DNA of 64,000 nt from Mesorhizobium koreense (GCF_031656215.1 NZ_CP134228.1:1755001-1819000), one strand, 5' to 3'; shown: positions 12,736 through 21,565, counted from the stretch's first letter. The notes: a model not told the origin generated them from the sequence alone. Translations and numbers: made by a program.

Positions 12736-12751
12736 TTCTTGTATACAAGAA
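12736..12751. promoter_or_regulatory. Probable MatR operator (perfect 16-bp palindrome)
   Basis: TTCTTGTATACAAGAA is a perfect palindrome in the 118-base gap between dctP and matR. It closely resembles the operator described for Rhizobium leguminosarum MatR (as I recall it, TCTTGTATACACGA) and the general TNGTATACNA pattern of FadR-type GntR regulators. It lies 13 bases before the first matR ATG and about 85 bases before dctP, so it could govern both directions. Confidence 0.85.
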
Positions 12752-12763
12752 TCATATTGCTGA

Positions 12764-13468
12764 ATGCAGGAAGCTGCTCTACGCTTGGCTATGGCATTGA
12801 GAAGCGCGGACAGGATCAGGGAGGAACTCGAGCAGGCGATCCTGGCCGCCGAGTTCGCCGAGGACGAACGCCTCGACGAGGTGACGCTGGCGGCACGCTT
12901 CTCCGTGTCGCGCACGCCGGTGCGTGAGGCGCTGCATGCGCTCGCCGCTTCGGGCCTGGTCGAGACCATCCCCCGGCGCGGCGTCTTCGTGCGCTATCCG
13001 AGCTTCATCAAGCTTGTGGAGATGTTCGACGTGATGGCCGAACTGGAGGCGATGTGCGGGCGGCTTGCCGCGCGGCGCATCACGGAGGAGGAACTGGAAC
13101 GGCTGGAGGCGGCGGCGCTTGCGTGCGAAAGCGCGATGGAACGGGGCGACGCGGACGAATATTACCGCGAGAACGAACGCTTCCATCACGTGCTCTATCA
13201 CGCCAGCGGCAATTCCTTCCTGGCCGAACAGGCGTCCCGCCTGCACAAACGCCTGCAGCCCTTCCGGCGGCTGCAGCTTCGCGTGCGCGGGCGGCTCGGG
13301 CAATCGATGCAGGAGCATCGCGAGGTTCAGAAGGCGGTAACGGCCGGCGACGCCGAAGGGGCTGCCGACACGCTTCGCCGGCATATCTCCATACAGGGCG
13401 AGAACCTGAAGGACTTGATGGCGAATTTCGCCCGCTATCATCAGCGCACCATGCCGCAAAAGTCGTGA
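12764..13468 (+). CDS. matR: GntR-family (FadR subgroup) regulator MatR
   Basis: A 234-aa transcription factor, or 225 aa if the ATG at 12791 is used; the first ATG is close to the operator and both are possible. An N-terminal winged helix contains the GntR recognition segment RFSVSRTPVREALHALAASGLVE, followed by an FCD-type all-helical ligand-binding domain (about residues 80-215). It is divergent from the malonate transport and catabolism operon, the arrangement known for MatR, so malonate or malonyl-CoA is the likely effector. Confidence 0.9.
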   Translation: MQEAALRLAMALRSADRIREELEQAILAAEFAEDERLDEVTLAARFSVSRTPVREALHALAASGLVETIPRRGVFVRYPSFIKLVEMFDVMAELEAMCGRLAARRITEEELERLEAAALACESAMERGDADEYYRENERFHHVLYHASGNSFLAEQASRLHKRLQPFRRLQLRVRGRLGQSMQEHREVQKAVTAGDAEGAADTLRRHISIQGENLKDLMANFARYHQRTMPQKS

Positions 13469-13514
13469 GCGGATGGTTGCTTGGCGCAGTAGAGCTTGCG
13501 CCGCAGCAAAGTGT

Positions 13515-13655
13515 TCGACCCCCACTCCGATTTGCTTCGCAAACCACCTCCCCCGCTCGACGGGGGAGAGGAAGCGCCGGCCGCAACGCAGGCACCTTTC
13601 CTCTCCACTTTTGAGGGGGAGAGGTGGCCCGCGAAGCGGGGCGGAGTGGGGGTAA
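13515..13655. repeat. Intergenic inverted repeat, family A, copy 2
   Basis: Outer arms TCGACCCCCACTCCG and GCGGAGTGGGGGTAA enclose inner arms CACCTCCCCC and GAGGGGGAGAGGTGG. It shares its layout and core with the copy at 11434-11581 but differs in the variable arm bases (GATTTGCTTCGC against GTCCCGCTTCGC), the pattern expected of a mobile palindromic unit rather than a recent duplication. It fills the gap after matR. Confidence 0.85.
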
Positions 13656-13761
13656 TCCCACTTTGTAAGCCGAATTCGAATTTCATTGCGATTTATCGCT
13701 TGTTGAATGCCCCACCTGTTCCGCTATGGTCGCGGCTGCCGTGCAAACAGGAGAGAGCGTA

Positions 13762-14634
13762 TTGCCCGAGACGATCCGGCTTACGAGCGGCGGTTCGTCC
13801 GCGACGATCTCGACATTCGGCGCCGAGCCGCTCACGTGGTGGGTCGGCGGGCGCGATCTCCTGTGGAGCGGCGATCCGGCGTTCTGGCCGCGCATCAGCC
13901 CGGTTCTGTTTCCTACCGTCGGACGCGTGCGCGGCGGTGAATTGCGCGTCGACGGCAAAGCCTACCCGATGGCGATCCATGGCTTCGCGCCGGAGAGCGA
14001 ATTTCTGATCGCTGAACGATCGGGCGATAGCGTGCGGCTCGTGCTCGAAGATAATGAGGAAACGCGGAAACGCTATCCTTTCTCTTTCCGGCTCGAAGTC
14101 GCCTACCAACTGACGGGAGATGCGTTTTCGACGGAATTCCGTATCGTCAATCCAGGCGATGGGGTACTTCCCTTCGCGCTCGGGTTCCATCCGGGCTTCC
14201 GCTGGCCGTTCGCGAAGGGCGGCCGTGAAGGCTATGCAATCGAGTTCGAGCTTGCCGAGAGTCCGGCCGTTCCCGTCATCACGAAGGACGGGCTGTTTTC
14301 AAGCGAGAAGCGGCCGGTGCCGCTCCAGGGGCGACGACTGCCGCTCGACGAGAAGGTGCTGGCGAGGGAAGCGCTCTGCTTTCTCGATGCACGCAGCCTC
14401 TGGGTCCGCTTCGTCGGCCCCGGCGGCGCGATCCGCATGAGCGCGGAGAATTTTTCGCATTGGGCGCTGTGGGGCCTGCCCGGCGCACCCTTCGTCTCGA
14501 TCGAGGCGTGGACCGGCCACGGCGATCTGGATGGCTTTGCCGGAGACATCATGGAAAAGCCTTCCATGCGTTTCCTCGAACCGGGTGGCGCGGCCCTGCA
14601 TCGTGTCGAATTCCGCTGGCAACCCGAAAGCTAA
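13762..14634 (+). CDS. Aldose 1-epimerase (mutarotase)-like protein
   Basis: A 290-aa beta-sandwich protein of the galactose mutarotase-like superfamily (LacX-type branch). Family residues visible include a central histidine in AIHGFAP, the GFHPGFRWPF segment with the second conserved histidine, and the C-terminal SIEAWTGHGD with the conserved acidic region. I prefer the TTG at 13762 because AGGAGAG lies just upstream; a possible ATG at 13726 would add 12 residues. The sugar substrate is not evident. It ends ten bases before the next gene, so the two are probably cotranscribed. Confidence 0.8.
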   Translation: MPETIRLTSGGSSATISTFGAEPLTWWVGGRDLLWSGDPAFWPRISPVLFPTVGRVRGGELRVDGKAYPMAIHGFAPESEFLIAERSGDSVRLVLEDNEETRKRYPFSFRLEVAYQLTGDAFSTEFRIVNPGDGVLPFALGFHPGFRWPFAKGGREGYAIEFELAESPAVPVITKDGLFSSEKRPVPLQGRRLPLDEKVLAREALCFLDARSLWVRFVGPGGAIRMSAENFSHWALWGLPGAPFVSIEAWTGHGDLDGFAGDIMEKPSMRFLEPGGAALHRVEFRWQPES

Positions 14635-14644
14635 AGCGCGAAAG

Positions 14645-15424
14645 ATGGCCTTCCCGCCCGAACGTATCGTCTGCCTGACCGAAGAGACGGTCGAGACGCT
14701 CTACTTGCTGGGCGAAGAGAGCCGTATCGCCGGCGTTTCAGGCTACGCGGTACGGCCGCCCCGGGTGCGCAAGGAGAAGCCGCGCGTCAGCGCCTTCATT
14801 TCCGCGGACATTCCCAAGATCCTCGCACTCGAGCCCGCTCTTGTGCTCGCCTTCTCCGACATGCAGGCCGATATCGTCGCCAGCTTGATCCGCGAGGGCG
14901 TGGAGGTCCATGCCTTCAACCAGCGTTCGGTCGAGGGCATCTTCGCCATGATCGAGACGCTCGGCGCGATGGTCGGCAGGGCGGAGGCGGCCGGCCGTCT
15001 GGTCGTGGGCTATCGCGAGAAGATCGCCGCGCTCCGTGCCACGGCGCCCGCGCGCCGCCCGCGCGTCTATTTCGAGGAGTGGGACGAGCCGCTCATCTCC
15101 GGCATCGGCTGGGTCTCGGAACTGATCGAGATCGCGGGCGGCGAGGATTGTTTTCCCGATCTTGCCCGTCGCGCCGGCGCGCGCGACCGCATCGTGCGGC
15201 CACAGGACGTGATCGCAACCCGTCCCGACATCATCATCGGTTCGTGGTGCGGCAAGAAGTTCCGGCCGGAGAAAGTCACCGCGCGGGAGGGCTGGGGGGC
15301 GATACCGGCTATCCGCAACGGTCGTATTTACGAAGTCAAATCGACTGTTATCCTGCAGCCTGCACCGGCGGCCCTGACAGACGGGCTGGACCGGCTCGTT
15401 GCGATCATCCGCGCGGGCCCCTGA
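14645..15424 (+). CDS. BtuF-like substrate-binding protein without signal peptide
   Basis: A 259-aa protein with the helical-backbone binding fold of cobalamin and siderophore receptors (opening PERIVCLTEETVETLYLLGEESRIAGVS, a typical TroA/BtuF-like N-terminus; central DEPLISGIGWVSELIEIAGG). No signal sequence precedes the domain, and starting earlier would only add residues encoded within the mutarotase gene. It may act in the cytoplasm, or be exported by another means. No ABC permease or ATPase lies next to it. Ligand unknown; cobalamin is a family-based guess. Confidence 0.75.
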   Translation: MAFPPERIVCLTEETVETLYLLGEESRIAGVSGYAVRPPRVRKEKPRVSAFISADIPKILALEPALVLAFSDMQADIVASLIREGVEVHAFNQRSVEGIFAMIETLGAMVGRAEAAGRLVVGYREKIAALRATAPARRPRVYFEEWDEPLISGIGWVSELIEIAGGEDCFPDLARRAGARDRIVRPQDVIATRPDIIIGSWCGKKFRPEKVTAREGWGAIPAIRNGRIYEVKSTVILQPAPAALTDGLDRLVAIIRAGP

Positions 15425-15480
15425 ATCTACCGGAACCGGGGCCGCGGCCACGCGTTTCGCCCGACCGAAGGAGAGTGAAG

Positions 15481-15717
15481 ATGGTGCATGTGACGTATCA
15501 CATCGTGGAGCATGATGGCGGCTGGGCCTACAAGCTCGGCGACGTGTTTTCGGAAACGTTCCGCACGCGCGAAGCTGCAATGCAGGCGGCGAAGCAGGTG
15601 GCCATGGAACAGGAGATACCCGGGCAGACCTCCGGTATCGTCTTTGAAGATTCCAGCGGCAAGTGGCATGAGGAAGTCGCGCGTGGCGACGACCGTCCTC
15701 AGGCGGACGTGGAATAG
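15481..15717 (+). CDS. Small DUF2188-like protein
   Basis: A 78-aa protein (HVTYHIVEHDGGWAYKLGDVFSETFRTREAAMQAA...) with the beta-beta-beta-alpha pattern of DUF2188 proteins. GGAGAG lies nine bases before the ATG. Function is unknown; it is cytosolic by appearance. It lies ahead of an ECF sigma gene with 69 bases between, without evident link. Confidence 0.7.
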   Translation: MVHVTYHIVEHDGGWAYKLGDVFSETFRTREAAMQAAKQVAMEQEIPGQTSGIVFEDSSGKWHEEVARGDDRPQADVE

Positions 15718-15786
15718 GGCGGTCCTCGGGCAAGCCGGCGGCTTCCTGGCCTGCCTGGAGAGACCGGCGCTCCATAGTCGCAATTG

Positions 15787-16326
15787 ATGACGCCGCAAGA
15801 CATCACCAAGCTGATTGTCCGTACCTCGATGAGGGACAGGACGGCGTTCGACAGTCTCTACCGGGCCACGAGCGCGAAACTTTTCGGCGTCTGCTTGCGT
15901 GTATTGAACGATCGTGCCGAGGCCGAGGAGGCTCTGCAGGAGGTGTTCGTCAAGATATGGACGAAGGCCGACCGTTTCGCGGCTTCGGACCTCAGTCCGA
16001 TTTCATGGCTGGTGGCGATCGCGCGCAATCATGCGATCGATCGCATCAGGGCGCGGCGCCGGCCCCATTCCGACATCGACGACGCGCTCGATATTGCCGA
16101 CCCCGCGCCGGGGCCCGAAGCGGCCGCGGTGACGGCGGGCGAACGGGAGAAGATCCATGGCTGCCTCGAGGAGCTCGAAAAGACGAAGGCGGACGCGGTG
16201 CGCGGCGCCTATCTGAAAGGCGAGAGCTACGCCGAGCTTGCCGCCCGTCATGGCGTCCCGCTCAATACGATGCGAACCTGGCTCAGGCGCAGTTTGATGA
16301 AGCTGAGGGAATGTCTCGAAAGATGA
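15787..16326 (+). CDS. ECF-family RNA polymerase sigma factor
   Basis: A 179-aa sigma-70 family protein with region 2 (about residues 24-90: DSLYRATSAKLFGVCLRVL, then AEEALQEVFVKIWTKADRF and the ISWLVAIARNHAIDRIRARRR DNA-melting segment) and region 4 helix-turn-helix near the C-terminus (YAELAARHGVPLNTMRTWLRRSLMKLRECL). Start is ATG 15787; a TTG lies one codon earlier. It overlaps the anti-sigma gene as ATGA, so the pair is coupled. The signal it answers is unknown, though a FAS1 protein and an MsrB follow. Confidence 0.92.
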   Translation: MTPQDITKLIVRTSMRDRTAFDSLYRATSAKLFGVCLRVLNDRAEAEEALQEVFVKIWTKADRFAASDLSPISWLVAIARNHAIDRIRARRRPHSDIDDALDIADPAPGPEAAAVTAGEREKIHGCLEELEKTKADAVRGAYLKGESYAELAARHGVPLNTMRTWLRRSLMKLRECLER

Positions 16327-17054
16327 TTTCCGAGGACGATCACGGCCCGATGGACGGAAGCGACGATCTCATCGCCGCCGAATATGTCGTCGGCGCGCTG
16401 TCGGCCGAGGAGCGTCGACAGGCCGCCCTTCGCATCGAGCGCGATCCCGGTTTCGCGCGGCTGGTCGAGGCGTGGGAAGCGCGGTTGTCGCCCTTGGCCG
16501 ACGATTATCCCGAAGTGGAGCCGCCGGCCGCGGCGAAGCAGGCGATCGACCGTCTGCTTTTCTCCAGAGGCGAGGCCGCGGCTCGAAACGGAGCGCCAAC
16601 CGGCCTGTGGCACAGTCTCGCTTTCTGGCGGGGCCTCGCGGCGGCGGCGCTGGCGCTGTTGATCGTTGCCGTGGCGGTTCCGTTGCTTGTCCCGCGCGTC
16701 ATGCATCCGGAAGGCGGCACGCAATTCGTCGCCTCGATCGCGCCCAAGGACAGCGATGTCAGCTATCTCGCCTATTACGATCCGGCCACCCAAAGCCTGT
16801 CCCTGTCGCATGTTTCTGGCGAGCGGGAGCAGGGACACGCTTTCGAACTCTGGGCGATCGAAGGACAGGCGAAGCCGGTTTCGCTCGGCGTCATCCCCAG
16901 CGGCAAGACCATCCGCGTCAGGATCACTCCCGAAATGGGCAAGCTGCTTGCCAATGGCGGCACGCTCGCGATCAGCCTCGAGGCGCCTGGCGGATCGACG
17001 ACCGGCCAACCGACCGGTCCCGTCGTCGCCCTCGGCGGCCTGAACCAGATCTGA
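16323..17054 (+). CDS. Membrane anti-sigma factor, RskA type
   Basis: A 243-aa anti-sigma factor. A cytosolic N-terminal zinc-less anti-sigma domain (about residues 13-60, DDLIAAEYVVGALSAEERRQA...) is followed by one membrane segment (about 100-122, FWRGLAAAALALLIVAVAVPLLV) and a periplasmic RskA-type domain (SYLAYYDPATQSLSLSH... FELWAIEG). It would hold the upstream sigma factor inactive until an envelope signal. Start ATG overlaps the sigma stop. Confidence 0.9.
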   Translation: MISEDDHGPMDGSDDLIAAEYVVGALSAEERRQAALRIERDPGFARLVEAWEARLSPLADDYPEVEPPAAAKQAIDRLLFSRGEAAARNGAPTGLWHSLAFWRGLAAAALALLIVAVAVPLLVPRVMHPEGGTQFVASIAPKDSDVSYLAYYDPATQSLSLSHVSGEREQGHAFELWAIEGQAKPVSLGVIPSGKTIRVRITPEMGKLLANGGTLAISLEAPGGSTTGQPTGPVVALGGLNQI

Positions 17055-17160
17055 ATCAAGCTTCCATCACGAAAACATGAACGGCGGGCAGGCGTGAAAC
17101 TTTCCTGTGCGCGATCCGTGACTCCCTTCGCCCATCAAGGGATCAACCAAGGAGAGTTTC

Positions 17161-17724
17161 ATGTCTGCTCGCAACATCCTCGCCGCCGTTTTCGCCGGTT
17201 CCGTCGCCTTTGCCGCCTTCGGCGGCGTGGCTTATGCCAAGGACCCGATGGTCGGCGGCGCACCCATGTACGCCTCGAAGAACATCATCGAGAACGCCGT
17301 CAATTCGAAGGACCACACCACGCTTGTCGCGGCGGTCAAGGCCGCCGGCCTCGTCGAGACGCTCGAAGGGAAGGGACCGTTCACCGTCTTCGCGCCGACC
17401 AACGAAGCCTTCGCCAAACTACCGAAGGGCACGGTCGAAACCCTGCTGAAGCCGGAGAATAAGGACAAGCTTACCAAGATCCTGACCTGCCACGTCATCG
17501 CCGCCGACGCGACCGCCTCGGTCGTCAAGAAGATGGTCAAGGAAGACGGCGGCGCACACAAGGTCAAGACTGTCGGCGGCTGCATGCTGACCCTGCGCGA
17601 CAAGAAGGGCCACGTCACCGTTACCGACGAAAACGGCAATACCGCCCGCGTCACTATCGCCGACGTCAAGCAGTCGAACGGCGTGATCCATGTGATCGAC
17701 AAGGTGCTCTTGCCGAAATCCTGA
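17161..17724 (+). CDS. Secreted fasciclin (FAS1) domain protein
   Basis: A 187-aa protein with a signal peptide (about residues 1-22, ending AYA) and a single FAS1 domain (TLVAAVKAAGLVETLEGKGPFTVFAPTNEAF... ending VIHVIDKVLLP). FAS1 domains mediate adhesion or matrix contact at the cell surface. Good ribosome site AAGGAGAG precedes the ATG. It follows the ECF sigma/anti-sigma pair, where FAS1 genes are often found and are commonly targets of the sigma factor (inference). Confidence 0.92.
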   Translation: MSARNILAAVFAGSVAFAAFGGVAYAKDPMVGGAPMYASKNIIENAVNSKDHTTLVAAVKAAGLVETLEGKGPFTVFAPTNEAFAKLPKGTVETLLKPENKDKLTKILTCHVIAADATASVVKKMVKEDGGAHKVKTVGGCMLTLRDKKGHVTVTDENGNTARVTIADVKQSNGVIHVIDKVLLPKS

Positions 17725-18020
17725 CGGATGGACGGGCCGCGCCACCCCGGCGGCGCGGTTTCCGTCCGAAGAAGGCCGGCGGCGTCAGTCCCTCATCGCA
17801 ATGCCGGCCTTCTGCCCCGTTCGCCGCTCTGTTGGACCGTCCAGGCATCCTTGCAAAGGCGGCGGACGGGGCTCTTGGGCCGGACCCTGTTCACGTTGCA
17901 TATTCCCGAAGATGTGAAGGCGTCGCCGGCGAAAATGATGCCGGAATTGGCGCCCCTTGCGGCATTATGGCTTCGAAGCCGGCGGCGGAAGCGGCCGGCA
18001 GGAATTTCCCGAGAGGAGAG
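17725..18020. other. Gap of about 300 bases without a recognised gene
   Basis: The frame of msrB stays open into this region, but the ribosome site GAGAGGAGAG sits right before 18021 and the upstream translation is not protein-like. I see no clear terminator or repeat. It probably holds the msrB promoter. Confidence 0.5.
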
Positions 18021-18536
18021 ATGAGCATGAACCGGCGCAATTTTCTTTATGCTTCGGCCGGCACGCTGGCGATCGCGGCGGGCGGATCGGCATTTTTTCG
18101 GCTGTTCGCCGTGGACAGCGCGGAGGCCGAAACCTTCGAGGTGACGAAGACCGAAGCCGAGTGGCGCAAGATCCTGACGCCGGAGCAGTACAATATCCTG
18201 CGCGAAGAAGGGACCGAGCCGCCTTTCTCAAGCCCGCTTCTCAACGAGCACCGTGCCGGCATCTTCCATTGCGCCGGCTGCGACCTCGCCCTTTATTCGT
18301 CCAAGACCAAGTTCGAGTCCGGCACGGGCTGGCCGAGCTTCTGGGAGGCGCTGCCGAACGCGGTCGCGAAGAAGTCGGACTATGCGCTGGTCATGGAGCG
18401 GACGGAGGTCCATTGCCGCCGCTGCGGCGGCCATCTCGGCCATGTCTTCGACGATGGCCCGCCGCCCACGGGCAAGCGCCATTGCATCGATGGCCTTGCA
18501 CTGGGTTTCAAGGCGGATAGCCCTACGGCGAGCTGA
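18021..18536 (+). CDS. msrB: Peptide-methionine (R)-S-oxide reductase MsrB, exported
   Basis: A 171-aa MsrB. The zinc cysteines (HCAGCD and HCRRCGGHLGHVF) and the catalytic cysteine (GKRHCIDGLAL) are all present, so it should reduce methionine-R-sulfoxide. An N-terminal twin-arginine-like leader (MNRRNFLYASAGTLAIAAGG) points to export to the periplasm. Start is ATG 18021 or 18027. Placement after the ECF/FAS1 genes suggests an envelope oxidative-stress role (inference). Confidence 0.92.
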   Translation: MSMNRRNFLYASAGTLAIAAGGSAFFRLFAVDSAEAETFEVTKTEAEWRKILTPEQYNILREEGTEPPFSSPLLNEHRAGIFHCAGCDLALYSSKTKFESGTGWPSFWEALPNAVAKKSDYALVMERTEVHCRRCGGHLGHVFDDGPPPTGKRHCIDGLALGFKADSPTAS

Positions 18537-18567
18537 GTTCGCTGCCATCGGACACGATAGGTTCAGG

Positions 18568-18662
18568 TGCGTCCTTCGAGGCTCGCTTCGCTCGCACCTC
18601 AGGATGAGGAAGACTTGTGCAGACCTCCCTCATCCTGAGGTGCGGACGAAGCGTGCCTCAAA
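18568..18662. repeat. Palindromic repeat, family D, copy 1
   Basis: Arms GCACCTCAGGATGAGG and CCTCATCCTGAGGTGC flank a short centre, with outer arms around CCTTCGAGGCTCGCTTCG and CGAAGCGTGCCTC. It separates convergent msrB and emrB. The same element family recurs at 23671-23779. Confidence 0.85.
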
Positions 18663-18677
18663 CCGCGCCACGGGCTC

Positions 18678-20270
18678 TCAGTGCCCGCCGCCTCCGCCTG
18701 CGGACGCGGGAGGTCTGCGCATCATGACGGCGAAGACGGCGAGCATCGCGAAAAGCACCGTCAGCAGGTAGAAGATGTCGGCAAACGCCATCACCTGCGC
18801 CTGCAGATGCACCCTGCCGGCCATCTGCGCGATCGCGCCGGTGGCGCCATCGATGCCGTGCGCCTTGAGGTTGCCCGCCATCTGGCTGAGCTGTTTCAGC
18901 GCCTCCGGATTGCTCCAGCTCACGCTTTCGGAAAGCCGCGTATAATGCATGTCGGAGCGGTGGATCAGAAGCGTGTTGATCAGCGCCAGCCCGACAGCGC
19001 CGCCGAGGTTGCGGGTCAGGTTGAAGAGGCCGGAAGCGTTCTTCATCTTGTCCGGCGACAGCGTGCCGAGCGCCAGGTTGCTGATCGTCACCATGCACAG
19101 CATCAGCGAGACGCCGCGGAAGATCTGCGGGACGATCAGTTCGTTATAGTCCCAGTCCGAGGTGAGACCGGTCGTCATCCATGTGCCGGCGGCAAAGCCG
19201 AGGAAGCCGATCAGCAGGATCAGGCGCGGGTCGAGCTTGCGCGAGAGGAAGCCCGAGATCGGCGCTGTCACGAACATCGCCGCGCCGCTGATGAAGACGG
19301 CCTCGCCGATCATCAGGGAATCGTAGCCGCGGATGCGCCCGAGATAGAGGGGATACAAATAGGTAAGCCCGTAGAGGCCGATGCCCATGACGAAGGAGAA
19401 TATCGAGCCGAAGGTGAAGTTGATGTCCTTGAAGGCGCTGAAATCGACGACCGGAACCGCCGCCCGGAAGGAGCGCCAGAAGAATACCACCGCGCCGATC
19501 ACCATTATGACGGCGAACTTGAAGACGGTGTCGTCCTGCAGCCAGTCATATTGCGGCCCTTCCTCGAGCACGTATTCGAGCGAGCCGAGGAACGCCGCCA
19601 TGCCGGCGAGCCCGATCCAGTCGAAGCGCTTGAAGAGCGAGTGATCGCCCTCGTCGAAATCGATCAGCGTCCAGGCGGCGGCCGTCACCATGATGCCGGG
19701 GATGATGTTGACCAAAAACAGCGCGTGCCATGAGAAGGCGTGACTGAGATAGCCGCCGATGGTCGGGCCGATCGTCGGCGCCAGCGTCGCGACGAGACCG
19801 ATCATCGGCGTCACGACCGAACGCTTCGACGGCGGGAAGATGGTGTAGGCGGCCGCGAAGACGCTCGGGATCATGCCGCCGCCGATGAAGCCCTGGATGG
19901 CACGGTAGACGATCATCTGGTCCATGTTGGTGGCCGTGGCGGCAAGGCCGCTCGCCGCCGTGAAGCCGGCCGCCGAGATGGTGAAGAGCACGCGCGTCGA
20001 CAACAGCCTCCCGAGGAAGCCCGACAGCGGGATCATGATCACCTCGGCGACGAGGTAGGACGTCTGTACCCAGGCGATCTCGTCGGGGCCGGCGGCAAGG
20101 CCGGCCTGGATCTCGCCGAGCGAGGCGGAGACGATCTGGATGTCGAGGATCGCCATGAACATGCCGAAGACCATCGCCAGGAAGGCGAAGACGCGGCGCA
20201 TGTCCATCGCCTCCTCCGGCCGTACCGAAGGCGCGATGGCGACATTCATCGTTGTGGTTGCCGTGGCCAT
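18678..20270 (-). CDS. emrB: DHA2-family MFS multidrug efflux permease EmrB
   Basis: A 530-aa inner-membrane antiporter with 14 predicted membrane segments. Visible family motifs are LDIQIVSASLGEIQ in the first helix (motif D1-like), GRLLSTRVLF and the motif C-like segment GPTIGGYLSHAFSWH. It would export drugs through a tripartite pump. It follows the membrane-fusion gene by 28 bases and shares its regulation by the divergent TetR protein. Confidence 0.93.
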   Translation of the reverse strand: MATATTTMNVAIAPSVRPEEAMDMRRVFAFLAMVFGMFMAILDIQIVSASLGEIQAGLAAGPDEIAWVQTSYLVAEVIMIPLSGFLGRLLSTRVLFTISAAGFTAASGLAATATNMDQMIVYRAIQGFIGGGMIPSVFAAAYTIFPPSKRSVVTPMIGLVATLAPTIGPTIGGYLSHAFSWHALFLVNIIPGIMVTAAAWTLIDFDEGDHSLFKRFDWIGLAGMAAFLGSLEYVLEEGPQYDWLQDDTVFKFAVIMVIGAVVFFWRSFRAAVPVVDFSAFKDINFTFGSIFSFVMGIGLYGLTYLYPLYLGRIRGYDSLMIGEAVFISGAAMFVTAPISGFLSRKLDPRLILLIGFLGFAAGTWMTTGLTSDWDYNELIVPQIFRGVSLMLCMVTISNLALGTLSPDKMKNASGLFNLTRNLGGAVGLALINTLLIHRSDMHYTRLSESVSWSNPEALKQLSQMAGNLKAHGIDGATGAIAQMAGRVHLQAQVMAFADIFYLLTVLFAMLAVFAVMMRRPPASAGGGGGH

Positions 20271-20298
20271 GGCGGTCGGCTCCCTGATCTGAGCAGCG

Positions 20299-21486
20299 TT
20301 ACCGGACGACGGACGTACGTGGCGCGGTGCGGCTGTCGACGTCGACCACGACGCTCAAGCCCGCGCGCAACTTGCCCTTGGCGAGCACGTCGGCCGGGAT
20401 GGCGATCCGGACCGGGATGCGCTGCACGACCTTGGTGAAGTTGCCGGTCGCGTTCTCCGGCGGCAGCAGCGAGAACAGGGCGCCGGAAGCCGGGGCAAGC
20501 GAGGACAAGGTGCCCTCGAAGCCGCCGCCATCCATAGCGTCGACCTCGACACGGACCTTCTCGCCGGGCTCCATACGCGCGAGCTGCGTCTCCTTGAAGT
20601 TCGCGGTTATGTAGAGCTTGTTCAGCGGTACAACCACGCCGAGCTTCTGGCCCGGCGACACCAGATCGCCTTCCTTGACCGAAAGATTGCCGACGACGCC
20701 ATCATAGGGCGCGCGCAGCACGGTGAAGGAGAGGTCGCGCGCGGCCTTGTCGCGTGCCAGTTCCAGCGAGCGGATGGAACTCTTCGCCTCCTCGTACTGT
20801 GCCTTGAGCACGCCGATGTTGGCGTTGGCCGCAGCGATCTGCGCATCGGCGCCGGAGAGATTGGCATTGGCCTGCTCGACGGCGGTCTGGGCATCGTCGA
20901 GTTGCGCCTGCGTGCCGACCTTGGTGGCGACCAGCCTCTGCGCACGGTCGCGCGTGCGCACAGCATTGTCGGCCGCGGCTTGCGCGGCGGTCTTCTGCGC
21001 GTCGGCCTGCTGCAGCGAAGCCTTCGCCGCCTCGATCTGAGCATCGATGCGCGAAAGCGTCTTTTCCTCGGTCGCGATCTTGGCGCGGGCCTCGTCGAGC
21101 GCGATGCGGTAGTCGCCCGCGTCGATGGTGACCAACGGGTCGCCTGCCTTGACGTGCTCGTTCTCGGTCGCCGCGACATGCTCGACATAGCCGGTGATCT
21201 TCGGCGCGACGGAAGCCATGTCCACCTGGACATAGGCGTCGTCGGTGGAGATCATGAAACGGCCGACGGTCCAGTAATCGTAGCCGTACCAGGCGGCGCC
21301 CGCGAGAAGGCCGAGCCCGATGATCGGCAGCACGATCTGTCGTGCGGAACGCTTCTTCTTTTGCGTTTCGGCCGCCGCTGGGGCATCCTCTCTCGGCTTG
21401 TCGACCGGCCTCTCGATCTCGGGCACGGTCCGGGCGTTCGGGAACGGACGAAGTTCGGCAACCGTTGAACTGGCGGAAGTGGACAT
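20299..21486 (-). CDS. emrA: HlyD/EmrA-family membrane fusion protein
   Basis: A 395-aa periplasmic adaptor: a cytosolic tail, one membrane segment (about residues 48-70, RQIVLPIIGLGLLAGAAWYGY), a lipoyl-like domain split around a long coiled-coil hairpin (about 110-230, rich in Ala/Gln/Glu repeats), and a beta-barrel domain. It joins EmrB to an outer-membrane channel, which is not encoded here. I chose ATG 21486 because it follows GAAGGTT; earlier starts would run into the operator region. Confidence 0.92.
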   Translation of the reverse strand: MSTSASSTVAELRPFPNARTVPEIERPVDKPREDAPAAAETQKKKRSARQIVLPIIGLGLLAGAAWYGYDYWTVGRFMISTDDAYVQVDMASVAPKITGYVEHVAATENEHVKAGDPLVTIDAGDYRIALDEARAKIATEEKTLSRIDAQIEAAKASLQQADAQKTAAQAAADNAVRTRDRAQRLVATKVGTQAQLDDAQTAVEQANANLSGADAQIAAANANIGVLKAQYEEAKSSIRSLELARDKAARDLSFTVLRAPYDGVVGNLSVKEGDLVSPGQKLGVVVPLNKLYITANFKETQLARMEPGEKVRVEVDAMDGGGFEGTLSSLAPASGALFSLLPPENATGNFTKVVQRIPVRIAIPADVLAKGKLRAGLSVVVDVDSRTAPRTSVVR

Positions 21487-21511
21487 GGAATAACCTTCGT
21501 ATAGGTGAACT

Positions 21512-21525
21512 GAACCGTTCGGTTC
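21512..21525. promoter_or_regulatory. Probable TetR operator 1
   Basis: GAACCGTTCGGTTC is an inverted repeat (GAACCG, two-base centre, CGGTTC) located 26 bases upstream of emrA. Its half-sites match those of the second palindrome at 21566-21583. Confidence 0.75.
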
Positions 21526-21565
21526 GAACTTGACATAGACCATGGAAGGGCCCATATCAAGGGCA

